From contig NZ_AP022586.1 of NCBI RefSeq assembly GCF_010731695.1, forward strand, positions 186,001 to 250,000: a DNA stretch of 64,000 nucleotides. The letters run 5' to 3'. Positions 17,338 to 25,891 of the stretch are shown piece by piece. Below the pieces are notes generated by a model that was given only the letters and a program-made list of their open reading frames with translations, made no database searches and was not told the DNA's origin. The DNA is from Mycolicibacterium litorale (GTDB lineage: Bacteria; Actinomycetota; Actinomycetes; Mycobacteriales; Mycobacteriaceae). The position numbers and the translations under genes are program-made. Numbering within the stretch: position 1 is the stretch's first letter; every line of letters begins with the position of its first letter.

Positions 17338-19116
17338 ATGGGATTTCTCAAGCCCGACATGCCCGTCGTCGACTTCGCCGAGTGGAGCAAGGGCACGCGT
17401 TCGGAGAAGATCCGGCCGATGGCCCGCCACTGGGCCGAGGTCGGCTTCGGCACGCCCGTGGTCATGCACTTGTTCTACGTCGTGAAGATCTTGCTCTACA
17501 TCCTCGGCGGCTATCTGTTCGCGCTGGCCACCGAAGGGGTCGACGGGTTCACCAATGTGGCGCAGTGGTGGACCGAACCGATCGTGTTCCAGAAGGTCGT
17601 GCTGTTCACGATGTTGTTCGAGGTCGTCGGCCTCGGCTGCGGGTTCGGTCCGCTCAACAACCGGTTCTTCCCGCCGATGGGCTCGATCCTGTACTGGTTG
17701 CGCCCCGGCACCATCCGGCTGCCCCCGTGGCCGGACCGGGTGCCGCTGACCAGAGGCGACGCCCGCACCCCGCTGGACGCCGCCCTGTACGGGGCGCTGC
17801 TCGTGGTGTTGTTGATCGCGTTGTTCTCCGACGGAACGGGCCCGGTTCCGGCGCTCGGCACCACGATCGGGGTGCTGCCGCTGTGGCAGATCTGGACCAT
17901 CCTCGGACTGCTGGCGGTGCTGGGTCTGCGCGACAAGGTGATCTTCCTGGCCGCCCGCGGTGAGGTCTACGGCTCGTTCACCGTCGCGTTCCTCTTCGTC
18001 GGCTACGGCGTGGACATGCTCCTGGCGGCCAAGCTCGTCTGCGTGGCGATCTGGATGGGTGCCGCGACCTCCAAGCTCAACAAGCACTTCCCGTTCGTGA
18101 TCTCGACGATGATGTCGAACAACCCGCTGATCAGGACGAAGTGGTTGAAGCGCAGGTTTTTCGAGAACTTCCCCGACGACCTGCGGCCGGGCCGGGTCTC
18201 GAGGATCATCGCCCACTTCAGCACCGCGATCGAGATGTTGGTGCCGCTGGTGCTGCTGTTCTCCCACGGCGGCTGGCCGACGGCGATCGCCGCGTTCGTG
18301 ATGCTGGTCTTCCACTTCGGCATCCTGTCGGCGATCCCGATGGGAGTGCCGCTGGAGTGGAACGTCTTCATGATGTTCTGCGTGGTGACGTTGTTCGTCG
18401 GCCACGCCGACCTCGGGCTGAGCGAGATGAGCACGCCGCTGCCCGTGGTGTTGTTCGCCGTACTGGCCGTCACCGTGGCGCTCGGCAACCTGTTCCCCCG
18501 CAAGATCTCGTTCCTGCCCGGCATGCGGTACTACGCCGGCAACTGGGACACCTCGTGGTGGTGCATCAAACCGTCGGCGAACGAGAAGATCGAGCGCGGC
18601 CTCGTGGCCATCGCCAGCATGCCGGCCTCCCAACTCGAGAGGTTCTACGGCAGCCAGGAGCAGGCGATGATCTACCTGTACAAGGGGTATGCGTTCCGCG
18701 GCTTCAACTCTCACGGCAAGGCACTGCTGACGCTCGTGCACAACGCGCTCGCCGGGCGCAATGAGGACGAGTACGTGATCACCGAGGGTGAGCGGCTGTG
18801 CAGCACCGCCGTCGGCTGGAACTTCGGCGACGGCCACATGCACAACGAACAGTTGATCGCGGCGCTGCAGGAGCGCTGTCAGTTCGAGCCGGACGAGGTG
18901 CGCGTCATCCTCCTCGACGCCCAACCCATCCACCGGCAGCGGCAGGAGTACCGGTTGGTCGACGCCGCCACCGGGGAGTTCGAGCGCGGCTACGTCAACG
19001 TGTCGGACATGGTGACCGGTCAGCCGTGGACCGACGACATCCCGGTGCACGTGACCTGGCGCAGGGACAGTGACGATGCGCCGAGACTGCGGTCAGATCG
19101 CGAATCGGCGCAGTGA
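17338..19116 (+). CDS. DUF3556 transmembrane protein, probable KstR target
   Basis: 592 residues. N-terminal part with about 10 hydrophobic segments (for example VMHLFYVVKILLYILGGYLF and VFQKVVLFTMLFEVVGLG), then a soluble C-terminal part of about 180 residues (from GMRYYAGNWDTSWW to HVTWRRD). It matches the DUF3556 family known mainly from mycolic-acid bacteria; biochemical function is unknown. The upstream KstR-type operator overlapping its -10 box argues for induction by sterols. The nearby thiolase/crotonase/acyl-CoA dehydrogenase operon and mcr fit this setting. An Rv1132-like gene is the probable M. tuberculosis counterpart. Confidence 0.8.
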   Translation: MGFLKPDMPVVDFAEWSKGTRSEKIRPMARHWAEVGFGTPVVMHLFYVVKILLYILGGYLFALATEGVDGFTNVAQWWTEPIVFQKVVLFTMLFEVVGLGCGFGPLNNRFFPPMGSILYWLRPGTIRLPPWPDRVPLTRGDARTPLDAALYGALLVVLLIALFSDGTGPVPALGTTIGVLPLWQIWTILGLLAVLGLRDKVIFLAARGEVYGSFTVAFLFVGYGVDMLLAAKLVCVAIWMGAATSKLNKHFPFVISTMMSNNPLIRTKWLKRRFFENFPDDLRPGRVSRIIAHFSTAIEMLVPLVLLFSHGGWPTAIAAFVMLVFHFGILSAIPMGVPLEWNVFMMFCVVTLFVGHADLGLSEMSTPLPVVLFAVLAVTVALGNLFPRKISFLPGMRYYAGNWDTSWWCIKPSANEKIERGLVAIASMPASQLERFYGSQEQAMIYLYKGYAFRGFNSHGKALLTLVHNALAGRNEDEYVITEGERLCSTAVGWNFGDGHMHNEQLIAALQERCQFEPDEVRVILLDAQPIHRQRQEYRLVDAATGEFERGYVNVSDMVTGQPWTDDIPVHVTWRRDSDDAPRLRSDRESAQ

Positions 19117-19143
19117 CGTGATCTCACCGCAGTCTCGGGGGCG

Positions 19144-19929
19144 TCAGCCCATGACGTCGCGGACCTTGACCGTCTCCAGGCCCTGAAGCAGCAGTGCGCG
19201 TGCGGTGTCGAGGTGCTTGCGCCAGTGCGCCTCTGCCGCCGCGCCGTCCCCGGACCGCATCAACTGCAGCAGCCTGCGGTAGGACCGCATCAACTTCTCG
19301 TAGTCGGCCTTCGACGGCGGATTGCTCTCCTTCATCGCGAACGCCGTGTGGCGCACGGTGATCTCGTGGAGCATGCCCGCCATCATGGTCAGCGTGGCGT
19401 TGCCCGACAGTTCGACCATGCGGCGGTGGAAGTCGCCGGTGGTCTCGGCGAGCCGGCCGGACTGCCAGCTGTGCGCGACGTGCTCGTCGAGCGTCTGCTC
19501 GAGCTCGTCGAATGCCGCGGTGTCCCCGGACTCGGTGAGCAGCCGCACGGCCATCGGCTCGATGCCCGAGCGGGCGGTCATCACGTCGGCGATGGTGGCC
19601 CCGGACAGCTCCAGCAGCAGCCCCGCCGGGCGCGCGACGATCTCCGGGCCGGGCACCCGAACCCGGGCGCCGGTGCGCGAACCGCGACGCACCTCGACCA
19701 GGCGCTCGGACTCGAGCACCCGCACCGCCTCGCGCAGCGTCGGCCTGCTGACGCCGAAGTGGGCCATCAGCTCGGCCTCGTTGGGCAGGAAGTCGCCCTC
19801 TTTGAGCTGGCCGTCGACCACCATGCGGCGCAACGTGCCGGCGACCAGTTCCGCCGTTTTGGGGGAGCGCACCGCGGTCGTCGAAGGGCTCGCCCCGATC
19901 ATGGGGGCCAGCGGTGTCGTTCTGGCCAC
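19144..19929 (-). CDS. GntR/FadR-family transcriptional regulator (FCD domain)
   Basis: 261 residues. The N-terminal winged helix spans about residues 24-95, with LPNEAELMAHFGVSRPTLREAVRVLE as the helix-turn-helix. The C-terminal all-helical FCD domain has conserved His/Asp metal-ligand positions (DFHRRMVELSGN, LHEITVRH, HWRKHL). FCD regulators usually respond to small carboxylates or acyl-CoA. It is divergent from the thiolase operon at 20107 across about 177 bases, and is its most likely regulator. Confidence 0.85.
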   Translation of the reverse strand: MARTTPLAPMIGASPSTTAVRSPKTAELVAGTLRRMVVDGQLKEGDFLPNEAELMAHFGVSRPTLREAVRVLESERLVEVRRGSRTGARVRVPGPEIVARPAGLLLELSGATIADVMTARSGIEPMAVRLLTESGDTAAFDELEQTLDEHVAHSWQSGRLAETTGDFHRRMVELSGNATLTMMAGMLHEITVRHTAFAMKESNPPSKADYEKLMRSYRRLLQLMRSGDGAAAEAHWRKHLDTARALLLQGLETVKVRDVMG

Positions 19930-20029
19930 CTGACCTCCCTGTCCGCCACGCCGGCCGGCGGCCAGCTGTACAACTCAGTAAACCATCTGAACGGGGAATT
20001 CCGGCCGCAGCCGGGCCCACCAACCAGTA

Positions 20030-20046
20030 GGTTGACCTAGTAAACC
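20030..20046. promoter_or_regulatory. candidate operator in GntR-thiolase divergent region
   Basis: GGTTGACCTAGTAAACC has GGTT/AACC ends as an imperfect inverted repeat. A related AGTAAACC occurs at 19977-19984. The pair lies between the GntR/FCD gene and the thiolase operon, where an operator is expected. The match to any defined site is weak. Confidence 0.3.
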
Positions 20047-20106
20047 TTGTCCTCTACCGTCGTGTCCAAGCGTGTGAGCGGTATCCGACTTCGAAGGAGA
20101 AGTGTC

Positions 20107-21252
20107 ATGGCTGAAGCCGTCATCGTCGAGGCCGTCCGGTCGCCGGTCGGCAAGCGCAACGGGGGACTGTCGAGCGTGCACCCGGCCGAATTGTCCGCCC
20201 AGGTGCTCAACGGGCTGGTGCAGCGGGCGGGTGTCGACCCGGCGCTCGTCGACGACGTCATCTGGGGTTGCGTGATGCAGGCCGGCGAGCAGGCGCTCGA
20301 CATCGGCCGCACCGCGCTGCTGACCGCCGGCTGGCCGGAGAGCGTGCCCGGTGTGACCGTCGACCGCCAGTGCGGTTCGAGCCAGCAGTCCGTGCACTTC
20401 GCCGCCGCCGGTGTGGTGGCCGGCCACTACGACGTCGTCGTCGCGGGCGGTGTCGAGTCGATGTCGCGGACGCCGATGGGCGCCTCGCTGGCCAACGGAG
20501 GCAACCCCTACCCGCAGGGCTTCAAGGACCGCTACCACCAGACCCCCAACCAGGGCGTCGGCGCGGAGATGATCGCCGAGAAGTGGGGCTTCAGTCGCAC
20601 CGACCTCGACCAGTTCTCGCTGGACTCGCACGAGAAGGCAGCCGCCGCACAGGATTCGGGCGCCTTCGACGATCAGATCGTCGCGATCAAGGATGCCGAG
20701 GGCAACACCGTTCTCAAGGACGAGGGCATCCGCCGCGGCACCACGCTGGAGAAGATGGGCCAGCTCAAGCCCGCGTTCAAGGAGGACGGCGTCATCCACG
20801 CCGGCAACTCCTCGCAGATCTCCGACGGTTCGGCGGCGCTGCTGTTCATGTCCGCGGAGAAGGCCAAGGAACTCGGCCTCAAGCCGCTGGCCAAGGTGCA
20901 CACCGCGGTGCTCGCCGGTGCCGATCCGGTCATCATGCTGACCGCGCCGATCCCGGCCACCCAGAAGGCGCTCAAGCGTTCCGGCCTGACCATCGACCAG
21001 ATCGGTGCGTTCGAGGTGAACGAGGCCTTCGCACCGGTTCCGATGGCCTGGCTCAAGGACATCGGCGCCGACGAGAAGAAGCTCAACCCCAACGGTGGGG
21101 CCATCGCACTCGGCCACCCGCTCGGCGGCTCCGGCGCGCGGATCATGACCACGCTGCTCTACCACATGCGGGACAACGGCATCCAGTACGGCCTGCAGAC
21201 CATGTGTGAAGGCGGCGGTCAGGCCAACGCCACCATCCTCGAGCTGCTGTGA
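20107..21252 (+). CDS. fadA: acetyl-CoA acetyltransferase / 3-ketoacyl-CoA thiolase
   Basis: 381 residues, full thiolase length. The acyl-accepting Cys lies in VDRQCGSSQQ near residue 91; NEAFAP and GGAIALGHPLGGSGAR carry the catalytic His; MCEGGGQA near the C terminus carries the second Cys. Thiolytic cleavage of 3-ketoacyl-CoA in beta-oxidation or steroid ring/side-chain catabolism. ATG 20107 has GAAGGAGAAG upstream. First gene of a three-gene operon with a crotonase (4-base overlap) and an acyl-CoA dehydrogenase. M. tuberculosis carries only fragments of similar genes here (Rv1135A/Rv1136, from memory). Confidence 0.9.
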   Translation: MAEAVIVEAVRSPVGKRNGGLSSVHPAELSAQVLNGLVQRAGVDPALVDDVIWGCVMQAGEQALDIGRTALLTAGWPESVPGVTVDRQCGSSQQSVHFAAAGVVAGHYDVVVAGGVESMSRTPMGASLANGGNPYPQGFKDRYHQTPNQGVGAEMIAEKWGFSRTDLDQFSLDSHEKAAAAQDSGAFDDQIVAIKDAEGNTVLKDEGIRRGTTLEKMGQLKPAFKEDGVIHAGNSSQISDGSAALLFMSAEKAKELGLKPLAKVHTAVLAGADPVIMLTAPIPATQKALKRSGLTIDQIGAFEVNEAFAPVPMAWLKDIGADEKKLNPNGGAIALGHPLGGSGARIMTTLLYHMRDNGIQYGLQTMCEGGGQANATILELL

Positions 21253-22055
21253 CCGAAACGACCGAGAAGTCAGCGGCGCCCGCCGCACTGACCGAGCGGC
21301 GGGGCAACGTCCTGATCATCACGCTCAACCGGCCCGAGGCGCGCAACGCCGTCAACGGTGCGGTCAGCACCGCGGTCGGGGACGCGCTGGAGGAGGCGCA
21401 GCATGATCCCGAGGTGCGGGCGGTCGTGCTGACCGGCAACGGGCCGTCGTTCTGTGCCGGAGCCGATCTCAAGGCGATCTACCGGCGCGAGAATCTCTAT
21501 CACCCCGAGCACCCGGAGTGGGGCTTCGCCGGCTACGTCCACCACTTCATCGACAAGCCGACGATCGCCGCGGTCAACGGCACCGCGCTGGGCGGTGGCT
21601 CCGAACTGGCACTGGCCAGCGATCTGGTGGTGGCCGAGGAACGCGCGAGATTCGGTCTGCCGGAAGTCAAGCGGGGCCTGATCGCCGCAGCGGGCGGGGT
21701 GTTCCGGATCGTCGACCACCTGCCGCGCAAGGTCGCGATGGAGATGATCTTCACCGGTGAGCCGATGACGTCGGCCGACGCGCTGAAGTGGGGGCTGATC
21801 AACGAGGTCGTGCCCGACGGGACCGCACTCGACGCGGCGATCGCACTGGCCGAACGGATCACGGTCAACGCGCCGCTCGCGGTGTGGGCCAGCAAGCGAG
21901 TGGCCTACGGCGCCGATGACGGCGTGATCGCCGACGAGGAACCGTCATGGGACCGCACCGTGCGCGAGATGCGCACGGTGCTCAAGTCAGAGGACGCCAA
22001 AGAGGGCCCGCTGGCCTTCGCCGAGAAGCGTCAGCCGGTCTGGAAAGCCAAGTAA
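21249..22055 (+). CDS. enoyl-CoA hydratase/isomerase (crotonase)
   Basis: 268 residues. Oxyanion-hole motifs: SFCAGADLKAI near residue 70 and NGTALGGGSELALASD near residue 117, with a candidate catalytic Glu in GGGSE; PEVKRGL holds the usual second Glu region. It hydrates 2-enoyl-CoA or isomerises related thioesters in the cytosol. GTG start overlaps the thiolase stop by 4 bases, so it is translationally coupled. Together with the following acyl-CoA dehydrogenase this gives most of one beta-oxidation round. Confidence 0.9.
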   Translation: MTETTEKSAAPAALTERRGNVLIITLNRPEARNAVNGAVSTAVGDALEEAQHDPEVRAVVLTGNGPSFCAGADLKAIYRRENLYHPEHPEWGFAGYVHHFIDKPTIAAVNGTALGGGSELALASDLVVAEERARFGLPEVKRGLIAAAGGVFRIVDHLPRKVAMEMIFTGEPMTSADALKWGLINEVVPDGTALDAAIALAERITVNAPLAVWASKRVAYGADDGVIADEEPSWDRTVREMRTVLKSEDAKEGPLAFAEKRQPVWKAK

Positions 22056-22074
22056 GAGAGGCACTTACAGCAAC

Positions 22075-23217
22075 ATGAAGCGAACAATCTACGACGCCGA
22101 GCACGAGGCGTTCCGCGACACCGTCAAGGAGTACATCGAGCGCGAGCTCGTCCCCAACCACGAGAAGTGGGAGGCCGAGCGCATCGTCGACCGCTCGGCG
22201 TACACCGCGGCAGGCAAGTACGGGCTCATCGGGTTCAACATGCCCGAGGAGTACGGCGGCGGCGGCTCGGACGACTTCCGGTTCAACGCGATCATCGACG
22301 AGGAGATCGCCAAGGCCGGTGTGCACGGACCCGCACTGAGCCTGCACAACGACGTCGTCGGGCCCTACTTCAAGGACCTGACCAACGACGAGCAGAAGCA
22401 GCGCTGGCTGCCCGGCATCGCCAGCGGCGAGACGATCATCGCGGTGGCGATGACCGAACCCGGGGCGGGCAGCGACCTCGCCGGCATCCGGACCTCCGCG
22501 GTCCGTGACGGCGACGACTGGATCGTCAACGGCTCGAAGACGTTCATCTCCTCGGGCATCAACGCCGACCTGGTGGTCGTCGTGGCCCGCACCGACCCCG
22601 AGGCCGGGCACAAGGGCTTCACGCTGCTGGTCGTCGAGCGCGACATGGAGGGCTTCAGCCGCGGCCGCAAGCTCGACAAGATGGGCCTGCACAGCCAGGA
22701 CACCTCGGAGCTGCACTTCGAGAACGTCCGCGTGCCCAACGCCAACGTGCTCGGCAAGGAAGGTCGCGGCTTCTATCACCTGATGACCAACCTGCCGTCG
22801 GAGCGGCTGTCGATCGCCATCTCGGCGATCGCCGGGGCCCGGGCGGTGTTCCAGGAGACGCTGCAGTACTGCAAGGACCGCAAGGCGTTCGGCCAGCCGA
22901 TCGGCAGCTTCCAGCACAACCGCTTCCTGCTCGCCGAGATGGAGACCGAACTCGACGTCACCGAGCAGTACATCGACCGCTGCCTGCAGGGCGTGGTCGA
23001 CGGTGAACTGACCGCCGTGGAGGCCGCCAAGGCCAAGTGGTGGGCCACCGAGGTCGCCAAGAAGATCGTCGACCAGTGCGTGCAGCTGCACGGCGGGTAC
23101 GGCTACATGCTCGAATACCGCGTCGCGCGCGCCTACGTCGACGGCCGCATCCAGACGATCTTCGGTGGCACCACCGAGATCATGAAGGAGATCATCGGCC
23201 GCGACCTCGGCGTCTAG
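22075..23217 (+). CDS. fadE: acyl-CoA dehydrogenase
   Basis: 380 residues, the standard ACAD length. Motifs: AMTEPGAGSDLAGI (FAD/substrate), WIVNGSKTFISSG, RKAFGQPI, QLHGGYGYMLEY, and FGGTTEIMKEIIGR at the C terminus (flavin contact and dimer signature). The catalytic base position in the HGGYGYMLEY region appears as Glu, as in short/branched chain ACADs. It oxidises acyl-CoA to 2-enoyl-CoA, passing electrons to ETF. Last gene of the operon, 19 bases after the crotonase; ended by a strong hairpin at 23242-23291. Confidence 0.92.
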   Translation: MKRTIYDAEHEAFRDTVKEYIERELVPNHEKWEAERIVDRSAYTAAGKYGLIGFNMPEEYGGGGSDDFRFNAIIDEEIAKAGVHGPALSLHNDVVGPYFKDLTNDEQKQRWLPGIASGETIIAVAMTEPGAGSDLAGIRTSAVRDGDDWIVNGSKTFISSGINADLVVVVARTDPEAGHKGFTLLVVERDMEGFSRGRKLDKMGLHSQDTSELHFENVRVPNANVLGKEGRGFYHLMTNLPSERLSIAISAIAGARAVFQETLQYCKDRKAFGQPIGSFQHNRFLLAEMETELDVTEQYIDRCLQGVVDGELTAVEAAKAKWWATEVAKKIVDQCVQLHGGYGYMLEYRVARAYVDGRIQTIFGGTTEIMKEIIGRDLGV

Positions 23218-23241
23218 TCCGCCCCGCGGTCTGACTGCCGA

Positions 23242-23291
23242 CAGACACAGAATCGCCCCTTTTCCATCGAAAAGGGGCGATTCTGTGTCTG
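23242..23291. terminator. bidirectional terminator, 23-bp perfect inverted repeat
   Basis: The arm 23242-23264 is exactly complementary to 23269-23291 with a 4-nt loop (CATC). Both outer parts are AT-rich around a CCCC/GGGG core, with TTTT within the stem. It lies between the convergent acyl-CoA dehydrogenase (ends 23217) and fasciclin gene (ends 23309), so it would serve both. Confidence 0.85.
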
Positions 23292-23308
23292 CTCGCGCAG
23301 AAAAAGCG

Positions 23309-24064
23309 TCAGCCGATCGGGGCGTCCGCAGCCGGGATGTCGGCCGCGGCGGCGGCCGGGGCCTCCTCGGCGGGCAGCGGAGCGGGCTCCGTCGTCGGGG
23401 TCGTGGGCGTCGTCGAGGTCGTCGACGTCGTCGAGGTGCCCGACGGGGTGATCGCATCCGGCGCGGCGGCCGGGTCGAGCACGGTGTCGATCAGGTAGAT
23501 GCGGGCGTTCGCGGCCGGGATGCCACCGCAGATCACCTTGGCCGTGTCGTTGACCTTGATGTCGCCGTTGGTGCCCTCGACCTTGATCTCAGCGCCCTGC
23601 TGGGTGGCGCGCTGACCCTTCACGTCGCCGGGGCCGAGCAGACCGAGGAACACGTGGTAGTAGTCCAGGTCGGTCAGCGCGGCCGGATCGGCCTTCAGCG
23701 CGTCGAGCTGGCCGGCCGGCAGCTTCGCGAACGCCTCGTTGGTCGGGGCGAACACCACGTAGGGACCGTTGTCGAGCACCGAGGCGACGTTCACCGCGGG
23801 GTTGAGCCCACCGGAGATCGCGGAGCTGAAGGTGCTGATGTCCGGGATCTGGGCAAGCACCTGGCTGACCGGCTGGTTGATGAAGGTCTTCCAGGTCGGC
23901 ACGGCGGCGCGGAAGGGATCGCAGTCGCCCTCGAGGTTGGGCAGCGGGGTCTCCACCGTCGACGGCTCCGCCGGTTCGGCGTATGCGGTCACCGACAGGG
24001 GGAGCGACACGGCGATGGCGGCGACGCCCAGGACGGCGCCCAGTGTGCTCTTACGGGTCTTCAC
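23309..24064 (-). CDS. secreted fasciclin-domain protein (MPT70/83-like)
   Basis: 251 residues. Sec signal peptide with a likely cut after AYA (about residue 29). A fasciclin (FAS1) domain follows at about residues 75-200, with VFAPTNEAFAKLP, DYYHVFLGLL and NARIYLIDTVLDP as the two conserved boxes. The C-terminal 45 residues are a Ser/Thr/Pro linker (STTSTTSTTPTTPTT) then Ala/Pro-rich sequence, probably disordered and possibly glycosylated. FAS1 proteins mediate adhesion or surface interactions. No lipobox, so free secreted. Confidence 0.88.
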   Translation of the reverse strand: MKTRKSTLGAVLGVAAIAVSLPLSVTAYAEPAEPSTVETPLPNLEGDCDPFRAAVPTWKTFINQPVSQVLAQIPDISTFSSAISGGLNPAVNVASVLDNGPYVVFAPTNEAFAKLPAGQLDALKADPAALTDLDYYHVFLGLLGPGDVKGQRATQQGAEIKVEGTNGDIKVNDTAKVICGGIPAANARIYLIDTVLDPAAAPDAITPSGTSTTSTTSTTPTTPTTEPAPLPAEEAPAAAAADIPAADAPIG

Positions 24065-24260
24065 GAACGGCTCCTCAGCTCGTCAGGACGCCTGCCGATG
24101 GGCGGCGTCGGGCCGGCTACCTATGCGGCGCCGCCTCGGATCGTAAGGGCACGAATTGGTAACGGCCAAGTCGAGGACGCCGCGCGGGGGCCACGGATCG
24201 GCTGTGACCTGCGGCGTTGCGGTTTGTCGCGTTGGTTGTCTCACACCCGGCCCGGCCACC

Positions 24261-24266
24261 TACGAT
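24261..24266 (+). promoter_or_regulatory. leaderless-type -10 box (TACGAT)
   Basis: TACGAT fits TANNNT and ends 7 nt before the ATG at 24274. It overlaps an in-frame ATG at 24265, so it favours the start at 24274. Confidence 0.45.
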
Positions 24267-24273
24267 GACGGCC

Positions 24274-24786
24274 ATGCCGGAACCGCTGATCGTCGCCGTG
24301 GGCGACCACGCCCCTGAACTGGACGACACCGCATGGGTGGCGCCGAACGCCGCGGTGATCGGCTGGGTGAAACTCTCGCCGAAGTCCAGCGTCTGGTACG
24401 GCGCCACCCTGCGGGCCGAGGTCGAACCCATCGAGGTCGGCGAGGGCAGCAACATCCAGGACGGCGTGACCGTCCACGTCGACCCCGGATTCCCCGCCAG
24501 CATCGGCGCGAACGTCAGCGTCGGGCACAACGCGGTGCTGCACGGGTGCACCATCGAGGACGGCTGCCTGATCGGCATGGGCGCGGTCGTCCTCAACGGT
24601 GCGCGGATCGGCCGCGGGTCGCTGGTCGCGGCCGGCGCGGTGGTCGCCCAAGGCGTGCAGGTGCCGCCCGGCTCACTCGTCGCGGGGGTGCCCGGAAAGG
24701 TCCGCCGTGAACTGAGCGACGAGGAGGTCGACGGCAACCGCACGAACGCCGTCCTCTACCAGCACCTGGTCGACGCCCACCGCTAA
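24274..24786 (+). CDS. gamma-carbonic-anhydrase-like hexapeptide-repeat protein
   Basis: 170 residues from ATG 24274 (start MPEPLIVAVGDHAPELDDTA). A left-handed beta-helix of hexapeptide repeats: WVAPNAAVIGWV, SSVWYGATLRAEVEPIEVG, SNIQDGVTVHVD, NVSVGHNAVLHGC, LIGMGAVVLNGA. Three metal-ligand type His positions are present (VHVD, VGHNAVLHG). Related proteins include gamma carbonic anhydrases and PaaY/YrdA; actual activity is uncertain. The -10 box TACGAT, 7 nt upstream, suggests a leaderless mRNA. It overlaps the convergent aldo/keto reductase stop by 4 bases. Confidence 0.88.
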   Translation: MPEPLIVAVGDHAPELDDTAWVAPNAAVIGWVKLSPKSSVWYGATLRAEVEPIEVGEGSNIQDGVTVHVDPGFPASIGANVSVGHNAVLHGCTIEDGCLIGMGAVVLNGARIGRGSLVAAGAVVAQGVQVPPGSLVAGVPGKVRRELSDEEVDGNRTNAVLYQHLVDAHR

Positions 24787-25810
24787 CCCGCCACGGGCGG
24801 ATCGAGCAGCGCGAAGCCTTCCTGGCGGCGATACGGGAAGTACGGGTACGGCGCCTCCCGTGCGCTGACCGCGTCGAGCCGGGCGGTCTGCTCGTCGTCG
24901 AGCCGCCAGCCGACGGCGCCGAGGTTCTCGCGGAGTTGTTCCTCGTTGCGGGCGCCGATGATCACCGACGCGACGGTCGGGCGCCGCAGGAGCCAGTTGA
25001 GCGCGATCTGCGCGACGGTGCGGCCGGTCTCCGCGGCGATGTCGTCCAGGGTGTCGACGATCGCGTAGAGCCGATCCTCGTCGACGGGCGGACCGGCGTC
25101 GGCCGTCGCGTGCAGGCGGCTGCGCTCCGGAAGCGGTTGGCCGCGCCGCAGCCGCCCCGTGAGCCGTCCCCAGCCCAGCGGGCTCCACACCAGTGCACCG
25201 ACGCCCTCGGCGAGGCCGAGCGGCATCAGTTCCCATTCGTAGTCCCGGCCGACGAGCGAGTAGTACACCTGGTGCGCGATGAGGCGCGTGCGGTGGGCGC
25301 GGTCGGCGACCGCCAGCGATTTCATCAGCTGCCACCCCGAGAAGTTCGACACGCCCGTGTAGCGGACCTTGCCCTGAGCGACCAGCGTGTCGAGGGTCTG
25401 CACCACTTCCTCGATCGGTGTGGCCGCGTCGAATCCGTGGAGTTGGAACAGATCGATGCGGTCGGTGCGCAGACGGCGCAGCGCGTCGTCAACCGCACGC
25501 AGCAACCGGGTTCGCGACGTACCCCAGCCCGTGGAGGTTGGCAGTGCGGCCTTGGTGGAGATGAGCACCTGGTCGCGCCGGCCGCGCAGGGCTTCGCCGA
25601 GCACCTCCTCCGAGGCGCCGTCGGAGTACACGTCCGCGGTGTCGAACAGCGTGACGCCGGCCTCCAGGCACATGTCGACGAGGCGGCGGGCGCCGTCGAC
25701 ACCGGTGTTTCCCCAGGCGCCGAAGAAGTCCCCGACACCGCCGAATGTTGCGCGCCGAAACTGATCTCGGAGACCGTGAGGCCCGATTCGCCAACCCGTC
25801 GATATTCCAT
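24783..25810 (-). pseudogene. aldo/keto reductase with N-terminal frameshift
   Basis: The first 19-20 codons from ATG 25810 read MEYRRVGESGLTVSEISFGA, with AAGGAG upstream. At about 25749 the frame breaks. The rest, in another frame, continues TFGGVGDFFGAWGNTG, DTADVYSDG (catalytic Asp/Tyr region), LQLHG and the NADPH-binding end. Intact homologues read SFGAWVTFGG here, so the Trp-Val codons are replaced by two bases, a net loss of 4. Without the break the protein would be about 343 residues, a Kv-beta-type AKR. A free internal start (ATG 25673) would lack the first strand. Either a recent pseudogene or a base-calling error. Divergent from a TetR gene. Confidence 0.7.
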
Positions 25811-25859
25811 GATTCTCCTTAATGGAACTGCTGTCTCGATAACGCTAACCGACGTTGAT

Positions 25860-25873
25860 GGGAATTCATTCCC
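25860..25873. promoter_or_regulatory. palindrome, candidate TetR operator
   Basis: GGGAATTCATTCCC: 6-bp perfect arms (GGGAAT/ATTCCC) around 2 bases. It lies in the 81-base gap between the aldo/keto reductase start (25810) and the TetR start (25892), the position of an autoregulated operator. Confidence 0.55.
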
Positions 25874-25891
25874 GTTAGTCTGGTGGGCGTG

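Noticed and set aside
16621..19050. 809-codon minus-strand frame opposite DoxX and DUF3556
   Set aside because: Composition (His/Gln/Arg/Asp-rich) is that of a shadow frame; the plus strand has clear membrane proteins.
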